From contig VAXG01000107.1 of the NCBI GenBank assembly GCA_005883355.1, positions 1 to 34,905 of the forward strand: a stretch of 34,905 nt of DNA, in the 5' to 3' direction. The notes under the pieces are model-generated. The model saw nothing but the letters and a program-made list of their open reading frames with translations. It searched no databases and had not been told where the DNA came from. The DNA comes from Actinomycetota bacterium. Lineage in GTDB: Bacteria; Actinomycetota; Thermoleophilia; Gaiellales; Gaiellaceae. Shown piece by piece: positions 16,435 through 25,196 of the stretch (the first letter of the stretch is position 1; each line of letters starts with the position of its first letter). The translations under genes were made by a program, and so were the position numbers.

Positions 16435-19050
16435 TTACGCCTCAGGCTCCACGAGAGAGACCGGGATGCCGACGTTCGGCTCGAAGAGCGCGTCGACGAG
16501 CTCTCCCTCCTCGAGGTACTCGGCCTCGACGTTCACGCTCCAAACATCGTGCTCCGAACCGTCGACGACGTTCAGCGTCGCGAGGATCGCCGTCCACATC
16601 GAATGGTCCTGGTTGTTGTACCGATGCAAGCCGTTCCGGCCGCACGTCTGAAGATTCTCGAACCGCTCGAGGTAGCTGCGAATCGTCTGGACCGCGTCCT
16701 CGTAGACCGAGTCGTACATCGGGTATGCCTTTCGGACGAGCACCTTCACTCCGTCCACTACCTTGCTCGGGTCGATGAGACCGATGCGAGCGAGTTCCAT
16801 CTTGGCGAGGTCGACGGCCTGCTCGTCAGGCATGTTCCAGATGTCGTCGTCTTCGAAGCTGAAGTATTCGACGCCGAGGCAGGTCGTGCCAGGTCGAACC
16901 ATCCCGTCGCTCCAAGCGCCGTAATTCTGTACGCGTCCCGCCCTCGTCTCGGGGTCGTGCAGGTAGATCCAGTTGTCGGGGAACGGCGCCTCCTCCGTCG
17001 TCATCAAGGCCACGAGGACGAGGTCTCGGTAGTGCAGATTGCGGGCTGCCGCCCGAACCTCCGCCGGGGCAGGCGGATCGAGGGCCATGATCAACTCGCT
17101 CAGCGGCATGCTGGAGACAACTGAATCGACGGAATGCTCGTGGAGGTCGCCGTTCTGTTGAAGGACGATGCTTCTCACTCGATTGTCGGCGTGTGCTACC
17201 GAGATGCAGCGCTGCTTCAGGTGAACGGGGATTCCGTTCTCCTCGGCGTGCGCCGCGAACGCATCCCACATCTGCCCTGGGCCGAGACGTGGATACCGGA
17301 ACTCTTCGATGAGCGTCGTCACGTGCTCACGCCGCAAGCCGAGAATCGTCAGGATTGCCTTGCCAAGTGAGAAGTTTTTGATGCGCTGCGCTGCCCACAG
17401 GGAGCGGATCTCGGATCCCGGTATCCCCCAGACCTTCTCCGTGTAGGAGCGGAAGAAAGCGTCGTAGAGGCGACGGCCGAAGCGCGACGTCACCCAGTCC
17501 TCAAAGGTCTCCGCGTCGCTGTTGCGATGCCGCGACGACCACAAGTACGAGAGAGCGCAACGGAAAGACTCCCAGAGGCCGAGCCGGGCAACGACGTCCT
17601 TGGCGGTGATCGGATAATCGAAGTACTTTCCGTCGTAGTAGATCCGGGACAGGCGTGGGCGCTTCAAGAACTCCGTCCCGAGCATCTCCTCCCACATCCG
17701 TTCGACCTGCTCCAGTTTCGAGAAGAACCGGTGACCGCCGAGGTCGAACCGGTAGCCGTCGAACTCGATCGTCTTCGCAATGCCACCCACGGTCCCGTCG
17801 GCTTCGAAGACTGCTCCCGGGCGACCGCGCCGGGCGAGAGTGTAGGCCGCGGTCAACCCGGCAGGGCCGGCTCCGAGGATCGCAGTACCGATCGTCTCAC
17901 CGTTCTCCGTGAGGGCCCGCGGCGCTGGCGTGACGTTCTCGGCCTTGAATTCGTCGATCCTCGAGTGAAGCTCTTCTTCGAGGTGAGGCTGCGACACTCT
18001 TGCCCCGAGAGCGACCGTCGTCCCACCCTCGGCCAGTGACCGGTCGACTGCCTCGATCGTCCGCACGACGTCCAGGCCGACCGCAGCGGACGAGACGAGC
18101 GGCGTCCCCTCGAGGATCGCCTTCCCGAAGTCTGCGACCTCGAGCGACAAGGGCTCGGTGGCCTCGACCCGAGGCGAGACGATTTCGCCCGTGCGGTAGC
18201 TGAGTTGATATTCCCCGAAGGTCTCGGGGTCGGGGATGCTGGCGCCGGCATCGAAGATCCGGACCGACTCATTCGACGTATCGTCGTAGACGACCATCTT
18301 CTCGGAGCCGACGATCGCAGTGCGCCGAAGCTTGCTGGGTGCAAGCCACGAGAGCTCGACGTGCGCCACCGTCCCGGAGGGGTAGCGGAGGTTGATGAAG
18401 GAGACGTCAGGAATATCCGGCAGCACACAGCTGCGGCTGATCGCGGAGACCTCGGAGGGCAGATCGTCGAGCCAGTAACGCAGGATCGAGAAGTCGTGAG
18501 GGCCGAGATCCCAGACGACGCTCACGTCCGGCTGATGCAGGCCCAGGTTCACCCGGCTCGACGAGATGAAGTAGATCTCACCGAGCGCCTCGGCATCGAT
18601 GAGCCGCTTGATCGCGGTCACCGGCGGGCTGTAGAGAAAGGTGTGACCGGGCATGAGGACGAGGCCGTTGGCCTCCGCCAGCGCGGTCATCTCGACGACC
18701 TGGTCGGACGAGGCAGCGAGAGGCTTCTCGACGAAGACGTGCTTTCCCGACTCGAGTGCCGACATCGCGAGGGGATAGTGCGTCGACACCGGCGTCGCGA
18801 TCGCGATCGCGTCAATCGCCGGGTCACGCAGAACCTCTTCATAGCGCGTCGTGCAGGGGACGGCCGGATAGCGGTACGACACCGTCTCCAACGTCTGCGG
18901 TCGAAGATCGCAGAGATAGCCGATCTCGAATAGGTGCGACTCGGCGAGGTTCCGGACCAGATTCGGGCCCCAGTAACCGAGACCGACGACGCCGACGCGA
19001 ATGCGGTCGCTGCCGCTCCCGCCCGACGGATTGGACTTGCGCTTTGGCAT
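16435..19050 (-). CDS. Fused Gfo/Idh/MocA oxidoreductase and FAD-dependent oxidoreductase
   Basis: 871 residues in one open frame. Residues 17-345 are a Gfo/Idh/MocA sugar oxidoreductase: Rossmann loop VGVVGLGYWG (19-28), EKPL (109-112) with the catalytic Lys, and WDLGPHDFSILRYW (180-193). Residues 388-871 are an FAD enzyme: GAGPAG (393-398), DLGGHRFFSK (436-445), and a YTEKVWG motif as in the UDP-galactopyranose mutase/amine-oxidase-like proteins of polysaccharide loci. A ~40-residue linker (about 352-387) joins them. ATG 19050 overlaps the sugar-transferase stop (TGATG). The two activities are usually separate genes. The predicted role is oxidation or isomerisation of a nucleotide sugar for the repeat unit. 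GTG at Val352 could permit internal initiation, but there is no stop before it. Confidence 0.85.
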   Translation of the reverse strand: MPKRKSNPSGGSGSDRIRVGVVGLGYWGPNLVRNLAESHLFEIGYLCDLRPQTLETVSYRYPAVPCTTRYEEVLRDPAIDAIAIATPVSTHYPLAMSALESGKHVFVEKPLAASSDQVVEMTALAEANGLVLMPGHTFLYSPPVTAIKRLIDAEALGEIYFISSSRVNLGLHQPDVSVVWDLGPHDFSILRYWLDDLPSEVSAISRSCVLPDIPDVSFINLRYPSGTVAHVELSWLAPSKLRRTAIVGSEKMVVYDDTSNESVRIFDAGASIPDPETFGEYQLSYRTGEIVSPRVEATEPLSLEVADFGKAILEGTPLVSSAAVGLDVVRTIEAVDRSLAEGGTTVALGARVSQPHLEEELHSRIDEFKAENVTPAPRALTENGETIGTAILGAGPAGLTAAYTLARRGRPGAVFEADGTVGGIAKTIEFDGYRFDLGGHRFFSKLEQVERMWEEMLGTEFLKRPRLSRIYYDGKYFDYPITAKDVVARLGLWESFRCALSYLWSSRHRNSDAETFEDWVTSRFGRRLYDAFFRSYTEKVWGIPGSEIRSLWAAQRIKNFSLGKAILTILGLRREHVTTLIEEFRYPRLGPGQMWDAFAAHAEENGIPVHLKQRCISVAHADNRVRSIVLQQNGDLHEHSVDSVVSSMPLSELIMALDPPAPAEVRAAARNLHYRDLVLVALMTTEEAPFPDNWIYLHDPETRAGRVQNYGAWSDGMVRPGTTCLGVEYFSFEDDDIWNMPDEQAVDLAKMELARIGLIDPSKVVDGVKVLVRKAYPMYDSVYEDAVQTIRSYLERFENLQTCGRNGLHRYNNQDHSMWTAILATLNVVDGSEHDVWSVNVEAEYLEEGELVDALFEPNVGIPVSLVEPEA

Positions 19051-20636
19051 CAGCCTGTATCTCGATTTCGGAAGATCACGAGCGGCGTCCGCAAGAGCAG
19101 GCGCAGGTCGAGGCCGAAGGACCAGCCACGCGCATACGCGACGTCGAGGTCGAGCGCCTCTCCGAAAGTCGAGTGCGCGCGCGCTTCCACTTGCCACAGG
19201 CCGGTCAGCCCGGCGGGAACGAGGAAGCGCTCGAACTGATGCGGTGAGAAGAGCTCGAGCTCGTATGGGATCAGCGGTCGCGGGCCCACGAGCGACATCT
19301 CCCCGCGGAGAACGTTGATCAGCTGCGGCAGTTCGTCGAGGCTCGTCTTCCGCAACCAGCGGCCGACCCGGGTGATCGAATCGTGTCGCTCGAGCTTGTA
19401 CAGATTGTTCGACCCAGGTAGGGCGTCGGACTTCATGATCTGTTTGATGTAGTCGCGGTGAGGGGCCTCGTCGGTCCCCTCCTGCATCGTCCGGAACTTC
19501 AGCAGGGTGAACTCGTGCAGATCCATGCCGAGGCGTGCCTGCCGGAAGAAGACGGGCCCGTGAGAGTCCCTGCGGATCAGGAACGCGATCAGCAACATCG
19601 TCGGCGCGCAAAGCGCAAGCAGCGTCGCGGACCCGAGGATGTCGAAACTGCGCTTGAGAAGCCGGGAAGACCTCGAGATACGGCTCGGCGGGAGACCCAC
19701 GAGCGGCAGACCTTCAAGCGTGTGGATGCCGACGTTCGCGCCGACTGCCTCGAACAGCCGGGGCACGAGGTCGACGTGCACGTCATGCTTTCGAATGCCA
19801 CGCACCAGGTCCAGCATCTGCTCGTGCCCGTCACGCGAGAAGGCCACGATCACGCGATCCACACTTTCACGACGGACGATCTCGCCGATGTCTTCCGGGG
19901 CTCCCAGAACGGGTAGATCTCCGAGGTCGCGGCGCTTCGCCCTGGGCTCGGCATCGATGAAGCCGAGGAGGTTGATGCGGTACTCCGGATGCTGAAGGAG
20001 CTTGCGACCGATCAGCTGCCCGACCTCTCCCGCGCCGACGATCAACGCATTCTGGACGTACGCCGATTGCCTCCGTGCGAGGGTCCTGGCCGCCGATCGC
20101 GACGCCACGACGAAGAGAAGAGCAAGGAACCAAAACGTTGCGAGCTTCGCCTGGTCCGGGTTCGAGAGACCGACGAGCCACGAGGAGGCGTAGAAGAGCC
20201 AGACGCCTACGGTGACGAGGTGGAAGACGCTGACGACCTCGTCGGCAGTCGAGTGCGTGGCGCTCTCCTCGTCGCGGTCGTACAGACCGTAGAGCTTGGC
20301 CGCCAGGACCCACACCGGCAGCAGAGCCAGGAAGATGATCGTCTCGACGCCGATTCCGATCTGGCCGACGAGTTGGGCCCTGTGGAAGAAGGCCTCGACG
20401 ACCGCAAAAGCCGCCGCCAGCGCCAGGAGGTCGGCCGCGAGCAGCATTCGCCGCACGAGCCAGCCGCGCCGCATTCGCCAGGGGGCAACCTCATCCGTGG
20501 CGGATTCCTGGCGCTTCGGCGCGGCATAGCGCTCGAACGCTGCCGCAGCGTCCGGAGCCAGTCCGGCCGTTTCGGGCGTGCCGGCGGTCGACGTCGCATT
20601 GAACGCCAGGGTGTCTCCGCCTTCGCGGGAGCTCAC
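19050..20636 (-). CDS. Polyprenyl glycosylphosphotransferase (initiating sugar transferase)
   Basis: 528 residues of the WcaJ/WbaP type. A soluble N-terminal stretch is followed by four hydrophobic helices, a CoA-binding-like Rossmann domain ([19 protein letters not shown]), and a C-terminal catalytic domain after a fifth helix. Its motifs are [57 protein letters not shown] and [12 protein letters not shown]. It moves a sugar-1-phosphate from a nucleotide sugar to undecaprenyl phosphate, the first step of repeat-unit assembly. The start is GTG 20636. A 186-base gap separates it from the sigma-factor gene upstream. The stop overlaps the ATG of the fused oxidoreductase by one base. Confidence 0.92.
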   Translation of the reverse strand: MSSREGGDTLAFNATSTAGTPETAGLAPDAAAAFERYAAPKRQESATDEVAPWRMRRGWLVRRMLLAADLLALAAAFAVVEAFFHRAQLVGQIGIGVETIIFLALLPVWVLAAKLYGLYDRDEESATHSTADEVVSVFHLVTVGVWLFYASSWLVGLSNPDQAKLATFWFLALLFVVASRSAARTLARRQSAYVQNALIVGAGEVGQLIGRKLLQHPEYRINLLGFIDAEPRAKRRDLGDLPVLGAPEDIGEIVRRESVDRVIVAFSRDGHEQMLDLVRGIRKHDVHVDLVPRLFEAVGANVGIHTLEGLPLVGLPPSRISRSSRLLKRSFDILGSATLLALCAPTMLLIAFLIRRDSHGPVFFRQARLGMDLHEFTLLKFRTMQEGTDEAPHRDYIKQIMKSDALPGSNNLYKLERHDSITRVGRWLRKTSLDELPQLINVLRGEMSLVGPRPLIPYELELFSPHQFERFLVPAGLTGLWQVEARAHSTFGEALDLDVAYARGWSFGLDLRLLLRTPLVIFRNRDTG

Positions 20637-20759
20637 GATCCCGAACCAGGCGACGGTGGTGCCTTCACCGTCATACCGGCCGAATTCGAGGTCGCTCGAA
20701 CTCGGCCGCTTGCCGCGGATTCCACAGAAGTCCCCTCCCCTTGCTAGGTACTACGCCAG

Positions 20760-20769
20760 CACTTTAGGC
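20760..20769 (-). promoter_or_regulatory. GCCTAAAGTG element in the sugar-transferase leader
   Basis: On the minus strand this 10-mer contains TAAAGT (TANNNT). The same 10-mer occurs at 21392-21383, just upstream of the sigma-factor start. If it is a -10 element, the leader would be about 120 bases. It could be a shared promoter element; two copies are too few to prove it. Confidence 0.35.
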
Positions 20770-20798
20770 CAGGATTCAAAAAGCCGCAAATGGCCCAA

Positions 20799-20815
20799 GG
20801 GGGTGTTCGACCCCC
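20799..20815 (-). terminator. Hairpin after the sigma-factor gene, possible weak terminator
   Basis: GGGGGT (20799-20804) and ACCCCC (20810-20815) form a perfect 6-bp stem with a 5-base loop, 8 bases after the sigma-factor stop. The T-run (TTTTT) comes only ~25 bases later on the minus strand, so termination may be partial. Confidence 0.35.
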
Positions 20816-20822
20816 CGGTTGG

Positions 20823-21374
20823 TCAAGCCCAGCCCGAGGCCTTCTCTGACTGCTCAGACGCCGGAGGGAGCGAGGAAGCAGGTCCCGCGGCTGTTGGAGG
20901 CGTCTCCTCGAGCTCTGGCCGGAGGCGCGCGAGCGTCCGGTGCAGCGCCACTTCGACCGCGTTCGTCTTCAGTCCCAGGATCTCGCCGATCTGCCGCGCG
21001 GACAGGTCGGCGCCGTACCGCAAGGCAACGAGGTCCCGCGATCGCTCGTCGAGCCCGTCTACCGCAGCCGCGACCGTGAGCCGCTGAAGCGCATCGGCTT
21101 CGAGGTCCTCGGACGAGGTCACATCAGGCTGCTCCCGTGACTCAGCCCGAGGCTTCATCATCGCGTCGTCGATGCAGCGACGGGCGATTCCAATGAGCCA
21201 CGCCACCGGTTCCCCGCGGGACGGGTCGTAGCTCTTGCGGTAGCGCAGCGCGCGCTCGAAGACCTCACTCGTGACGTCTTCGGCATCCGGTCCGTCGCCT
21301 ACGCGGTACGCGACGTACGAGTAGATGCGCCGGATCAGCTCGGGCGTATTGGCCAGTGGATCGCGACGTGCCAC
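20823..21374 (-). CDS. ECF-type RNA polymerase sigma factor
   Basis: About 183 residues. Region 2 spans AEDVTSEVFERALRYRKSYDP with WLIGIARRCIDD. Region 4 is LDERSRDLVALRYGADLSARQIGEILGLKTNAVEVALHRTLARLR, the helix-turn-helix that reads -35 elements. No anti-sigma gene follows; the next gene is the sugar transferase. I chose GTG 21374 because TAAAGT lies 9 bases upstream, consistent with a leaderless message; TTG 21380 adds two residues but falls only 3 bases from that box. It sits between the Wzy-like gene (about 40 bases upstream) and the rest of the EPS genes, so it may regulate them. The C-terminal ~20 residues are Ala/Ser/Pro-rich. Confidence 0.88.
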   Translation of the reverse strand: MARRDPLANTPELIRRIYSYVAYRVGDGPDAEDVTSEVFERALRYRKSYDPSRGEPVAWLIGIARRCIDDAMMKPRAESREQPDVTSSEDLEADALQRLTVAAAVDGLDERSRDLVALRYGADLSARQIGEILGLKTNAVEVALHRTLARLRPELEETPPTAAGPASSLPPASEQSEKASGWA

Positions 21375-21382
21375 GGTCAACC

Positions 21383-21392
21383 CACTTTAGGC
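21383..21392 (-). promoter_or_regulatory. GCCTAAAGTG element before the sigma-factor gene
   Basis: Minus-strand 10-mer identical to that at 20769-20760. TAAAGT occupies 21389-21384, 9 bases before GTG 21374. It is a candidate -10 box or autoregulated promoter element. Confidence 0.35.
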
Positions 21393-21417
21393 ACGACCGG
21401 AGGAGCCGTCGAGTCCC

Positions 21418-23361
21418 TCACGGCTTCGTTCCCGCTCTCACGCTGCCCAGCAAAAGCTGCGCCCGAGGAAAGAGGCGGGCCGCCTGGCGGATCGCAAGGC
21501 GCCTTTCGCCGCCACCGCTCGCGCTGGCAAGGCGGTACCAAAGCTCCCAATCTCCGGAATCCATCGAGATGGCCTTTCGGAAGCTTGCCCTCGCGCCGGG
21601 AAGCAAACCCGCTCCGAGCTGCGCACGGCCGAGAGCCTCCCACGGCGCCGGCGACCAAGGCATCCACGTCTTGGCGCGGCGGGCGTCAGTGGCCGCTCGC
21701 GCCCAATTGTGGTTCTGCCGGGCAGCATCGCTGCGGCTCAGGGCGGTGTTGCCCACGAGACCGACCGCGGCAAAGCCGGCGGCGACGACGACGACGACCA
21801 CGGCGGTCCATCGGGTCGGACCCGAGAGCGGTGGCGAACGGAGTGAGCGGCGCGCGGCAAGGAGGATGGCGGCGGCGCAGAGGAGCCCTGTGAGGGTGAC
21901 CGCGGGCAGCTCCCAGTCCCAGTCGACACCCGTGTGCACGAGATACGCCACGTATGCGCCCGCCGCCCCTGGGACGAGCGGATGCGCGCGCGCCGACCCG
22001 AGAACCGTCAGCGGTAAGACGAGAGCGCCGAGCAGCAAGATGAGGCCGAGCGGCCCGAGCTCCGCCAGCGTCTCGAGGTAGAGACCGTGCGCGTCGCGCA
22101 CCCGGCCGACCCCCGGGGGCTGATGCGCGAGAAAGTAACGCTCGTACGTTCCGGAGCCGGCGCCGGTCACGGCGTGCTTCCTGGCGTCGTCCCAGGCGAG
22201 CCGCCAGAGGTCCGCGCGGCCGTTCCCGGAAAAGCTGAGCAACCGCTTGTTCAGGTTCCCCTGGACGTGGGGCGGCGGCGCCTTGAAGGCCCGGTAGCCC
22301 TTGTGCGCAAGCGTCGTCGGCCCCCCGTAGCGGACAAAAACACCTGCGAGTCCGGCGATCACGAGCAACGCAATCGCCACTGCGAACGCGCGCCGTGCGC
22401 CCGCCGGCGGCTCGAGGTGGCGCTCCGCAAAAGCAAAAGCAATTGCAACCGCCGCGTTCGCACCGGCAAGGACGAGGAGGACGAGAGCCAGCCGGTGGCC
22501 GTCGTGGACGGCACGGCCGAAGGCCGCGCCGGCGTGTGTGAGGCCCGGTTCGCGCGAGGCGGCCCACACGGCGCCCGCAGGAATTGGAGCGAGCAGCAGA
22601 AGGCCCGCCAGCAGTTGCAACCGACGCGGATCGATCGCTACCGCGGCCAAGACGCCGGCCGCAAGTGCGATCCATGCGCCCCTCCCGAACGTGAAGTAGA
22701 AGGTGGGAAGCAGCAGAACGAGGGCGCCCGCGCAAGCCGCACGTACGACGACCCAGCGGGCGCGGCTTGCAAAGGCCAGTGCGACCAGTGCGCCCATTCC
22801 CGTGAAGATCGCCAGACCGTTCCAGTAGCCGATCGGCTGTGCGAGACGGTAGACCGAGGTTGCGTCATACACGCCAACCCGGTCGGGGAGGAGGCGGGTC
22901 GCCAGGCTGAACGCGGCTATCGCGCAGATCCCCGCGAGCAAACCTCCGAGCAGCCACCGAACGTCCCGGCTTCGGCAGATAAGCAGCGCAGCCCAGGCTC
23001 CCGCGACATAGAGCAGGCCGCGTTGCGACTCGAGGATGCTCGCGGCGGGCGCCACCGACCAGGTCGCCGAAAGCAGGATCCAGAGGGTGAGGGCGACGAG
23101 CAGGCCGATGAAGACCCGTTCAGAACCGCTCAACCGGACCTGCTCGCGCAGTGCGAGTGCAAGCGCCGCAAGCCAAAGGAGGGGAAACGTCGCCCATCCC
23201 CATGCACTGGGAAAGTAGCCGCCTTGCGCGCCCGCCAGCCCGACCAGGGGTGCGAATGCGACAAGCGCGGCAGCGAGACCTGTTGACCCCTTTAGAACAA
23301 ACCGCCTGTCAGCCGAGCCGAGCGTGCGTGCCGCCTCTAGCGTGACCTCAGCCTCCGGCAG
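21418..23361 (-). CDS. O-antigen ligase/Wzy-like polymerase with C-terminal TPR-like tail
   Basis: About 647 residues if started at CTG 23361. It has roughly 11-12 membrane helices, and the large periplasmic loop contains GAGSGTYERYFLAHQP and DAHGLYLETLAELGPLG, the Wzy_C/O-antigen-ligase signature. After the last helix a ~110-residue tail (ALGRAQLGAGLLPGARASFRKAISMD) resembles TPR repeats. It would polymerise or ligate lipid-linked glycans outside the membrane. The first ATG/GTG/TTG in frame is TTG 23133. However, the frame upstream is clearly coding, with a typical first helix (AALVAFAPLVGLAGAQGGY). CTG 23361 lies 8 bases after the kinase stop and has AGGG at proper spacing. An upstream indel is the other explanation. 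Confidence 0.82.
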   Translation of the reverse strand: MPEAEVTLEAARTLGSADRRFVLKGSTGLAAALVAFAPLVGLAGAQGGYFPSAWGWATFPLLWLAALALALREQVRLSGSERVFIGLLVALTLWILLSATWSVAPAASILESQRGLLYVAGAWAALLICRSRDVRWLLGGLLAGICAIAAFSLATRLLPDRVGVYDATSVYRLAQPIGYWNGLAIFTGMGALVALAFASRARWVVVRAACAGALVLLLPTFYFTFGRGAWIALAAGVLAAVAIDPRRLQLLAGLLLLAPIPAGAVWAASREPGLTHAGAAFGRAVHDGHRLALVLLVLAGANAAVAIAFAFAERHLEPPAGARRAFAVAIALLVIAGLAGVFVRYGGPTTLAHKGYRAFKAPPPHVQGNLNKRLLSFSGNGRADLWRLAWDDARKHAVTGAGSGTYERYFLAHQPPGVGRVRDAHGLYLETLAELGPLGLILLLGALVLPLTVLGSARAHPLVPGAAGAYVAYLVHTGVDWDWELPAVTLTGLLCAAAILLAARRSLRSPPLSGPTRWTAVVVVVVAAGFAAVGLVGNTALSRSDAARQNHNWARAATDARRAKTWMPWSPAPWEALGRAQLGAGLLPGARASFRKAISMDSGDWELWYRLASASGGGERRLAIRQAARLFPRAQLLLGSVRAGTKP

Positions 23362-23369
23362 CGAGGCCC

Positions 23370-24977
23370 TTAAACCGGCTCTCGAGAACCCGTCGGCTCG
23401 CGGGCCTCGTAGGCGTACGCCTCGTACATGTAGCGGTAGCTCTCGCTGTGCTCGACGCCCGTGAGCACATAACCGAGAAGGTTCGCCTGGCAGGTGTGCA
23501 GCTGCCGGGCGAACTCGTGGAGAATCGGCCGCTGCACCCTATTGAGCCGCGTGATGGCGAAGATGGCGTCCACGTACGCGCTCAGGATCATCGCGTCGTC
23601 AAAAGCCAGGAGAGGCGGAGCATCGATCAGCACGAGGTCGAACCTGCCGGCGACTTGATCGAGAACATCCAGAAGTCGCGCGTCCTGCAGCAAGTCCCCG
23701 GCCGGCAGCGCAATCGTGCCGGCTGGAAGAAGGTGCAGGAGACCCCCCTCCGATCGCCCATTCGAGAGGTCCGAAGGACGGTTTCCATTCCTCGCGACGG
23801 CCCCAAAGCTCGACGGCAGCGGAATCGGCCGGAGAGCATCCGACAGGTCAGCCTGTTTCATGACGATGTCGGTGATACCGGGCCGACCGGACGTGTGGAA
23901 CAGTCGGTTGAGAAAAGGCCGCCGAAGGTCGAGATCAACGAGAACGACACGCCGACCGGAACGCGCGAGCGCGATAGCAAGATTGGCGATCGTCGTCGAC
24001 TTCCCCTCCTGCTGGACGGCAGAGGTGACCATGATCGTCTTGGCCGCGGCCGCGGGATTGACGAACTCGAAACTCGTCCTCAGCTTCCTGAAGGCTTCGG
24101 CTTCGACGCTTGCGGGGTGCTTGAGCATCACGAGGTCGGTTTTCTTCTGCAGCTCGCGAGAGGGCTTTGGTAGACGCCCGAGCAGAGGAAGCTGAAGCGC
24201 CCGTTCGAGCTCGTGCTCAGTTCGAATATGTCGATCGAGCGCTTCCGCCAGGAAGGCGAGCGCCAGACCCAATACGAGGCCGAAGGCGATACCTACGCCC
24301 GCATCTCGCTTTGGCCGGGGGCTGACTTGGCCGGCGCCGCCCGCCGGTGTGAGGACGCTTGTGTTGTCGGCGAGCAACTTCCCAATGGTCTCCAGGTTTC
24401 CCTGGGTCTGGACGAGCGAGGCGTACGCCGGTGAAGCCGTCGCGCCGTTGGCCCTGAGCGCGTCGATGCGTGTCTTCAGTACGGCGAGGGCGTTGTTGAT
24501 ACGCGCTGTGTCGAGCTCGGTCTTGTATTTCGTGAACTCGCTGGCGTATGCATTGGCCAGTCGAGTCGCGACCGCGGGACTGCGATCCTTCACGCCGACG
24601 TACAAGACGTCCGAGGTAGTCGACGGATGGACCGAGGACTCGCCAAGCATCCGCCCGGGTGTGAGCCCCGGCACCCCTGCTGCCGCCACGACGCGAGTCG
24701 CCAGCTCGGGTGAGCGCGCAATGCTCGCCTGAGTGGTCAGGAATCTCGTCGGATCGCCAGCCGCGGGGTCCGCGATGTTCACGACTGCGTTCACGACACT
24801 CGTGCGATTCACGAGGATCGATGCGCTGGCCTGATACAGAGGGTGCTGGCTGGAGGCAACGAAGAACGCAACCACACCGGCCACAACGGGTGGAATCACA
24901 ACCATCCACTTGCGCCGACGCAGGATCGTCAGATAGTCAGCGACCGTCGTGGGCCGATTCGAAAATGCCTGTGTCAT
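23370..24977 (-). CDS. Wzc-like polysaccharide tyrosine autokinase (Wzz domain plus BY-kinase)
   Basis: 535 residues. An N-terminal Wzz/chain-length domain is flanked by helices at about 25-42 and 226-246. The cytoplasmic BY-kinase follows, with Walker A SAVQQEGKST (319-328), Walker A' VLVDLDLRRP (345-354) and Walker B VLIDAPP (449-455). A C-terminal tyrosine cluster (Y514, Y516, Y518, Y521, Y523) is the likely autophosphorylation site. It controls polymer length and export. Unlike many Gram-positive systems, the transmembrane and kinase parts are fused. Candidate phosphatases are the PHP protein (2430-3200) and the LMW-PTP (31708-32325). It is the first gene of the long minus-strand run. ATG 24977 has GGGGAGA about 11 bases upstream. 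Confidence 0.92.
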   Translation of the reverse strand: MTQAFSNRPTTVADYLTILRRRKWMVVIPPVVAGVVAFFVASSQHPLYQASASILVNRTSVVNAVVNIADPAAGDPTRFLTTQASIARSPELATRVVAAAGVPGLTPGRMLGESSVHPSTTSDVLYVGVKDRSPAVATRLANAYASEFTKYKTELDTARINNALAVLKTRIDALRANGATASPAYASLVQTQGNLETIGKLLADNTSVLTPAGGAGQVSPRPKRDAGVGIAFGLVLGLALAFLAEALDRHIRTEHELERALQLPLLGRLPKPSRELQKKTDLVMLKHPASVEAEAFRKLRTSFEFVNPAAAAKTIMVTSAVQQEGKSTTIANLAIALARSGRRVVLVDLDLRRPFLNRLFHTSGRPGITDIVMKQADLSDALRPIPLPSSFGAVARNGNRPSDLSNGRSEGGLLHLLPAGTIALPAGDLLQDARLLDVLDQVAGRFDLVLIDAPPLLAFDDAMILSAYVDAIFAITRLNRVQRPILHEFARQLHTCQANLLGYVLTGVEHSESYRYMYEAYAYEAREPTGSREPV

Positions 24978-25196
24978 GAACGTTGATTCTCCCCGCTAGC
25001 CGCTTTTTCCCCGGAATTTCCGACGTCGTTCACAACTTCCACGCCGGCTTTTGGGCAGCCGTGGAACCCTCTTCGAGCGTAGCAGTGGTTTTCCGGCTTT
25101 TCCACTACAAACGTAAGGTTCTGTCCCCCTAAAGCGGTATAGGAGGATGAATCACCATTTTGCCTGGGAAGAAACCGCGGAAGGGAAGGAATCGGA
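24978..25196. promoter_or_regulatory. Divergent regulatory region with two hairpins
   Basis: A 219-base gap between the kinase gene (-) and the LPFTG gene (+), clearly richer in AT than its surroundings. TTCCACG (25037-25043) and CGTGGAA (25060-25066) form one inverted repeat with a 16-base loop. AGTGG (25084-25088) and CCACT (25102-25106) form a second. GTGGAA/TTCCAC-like words recur. The gap must hold promoters for both genes, but I could not identify clear -35/-10 pairs. CCTAAAGCGG at 25129-25138 partly matches the GCCTAAAGTG elements. Confidence 0.4.

Noticed and set aside
19051-19611. N-terminal extension of the fused oxidoreductase frame
   Set aside because: Basic low-complexity sequence lying over the sugar transferase gene; the TGATG overlap at 19050 gives a natural start.
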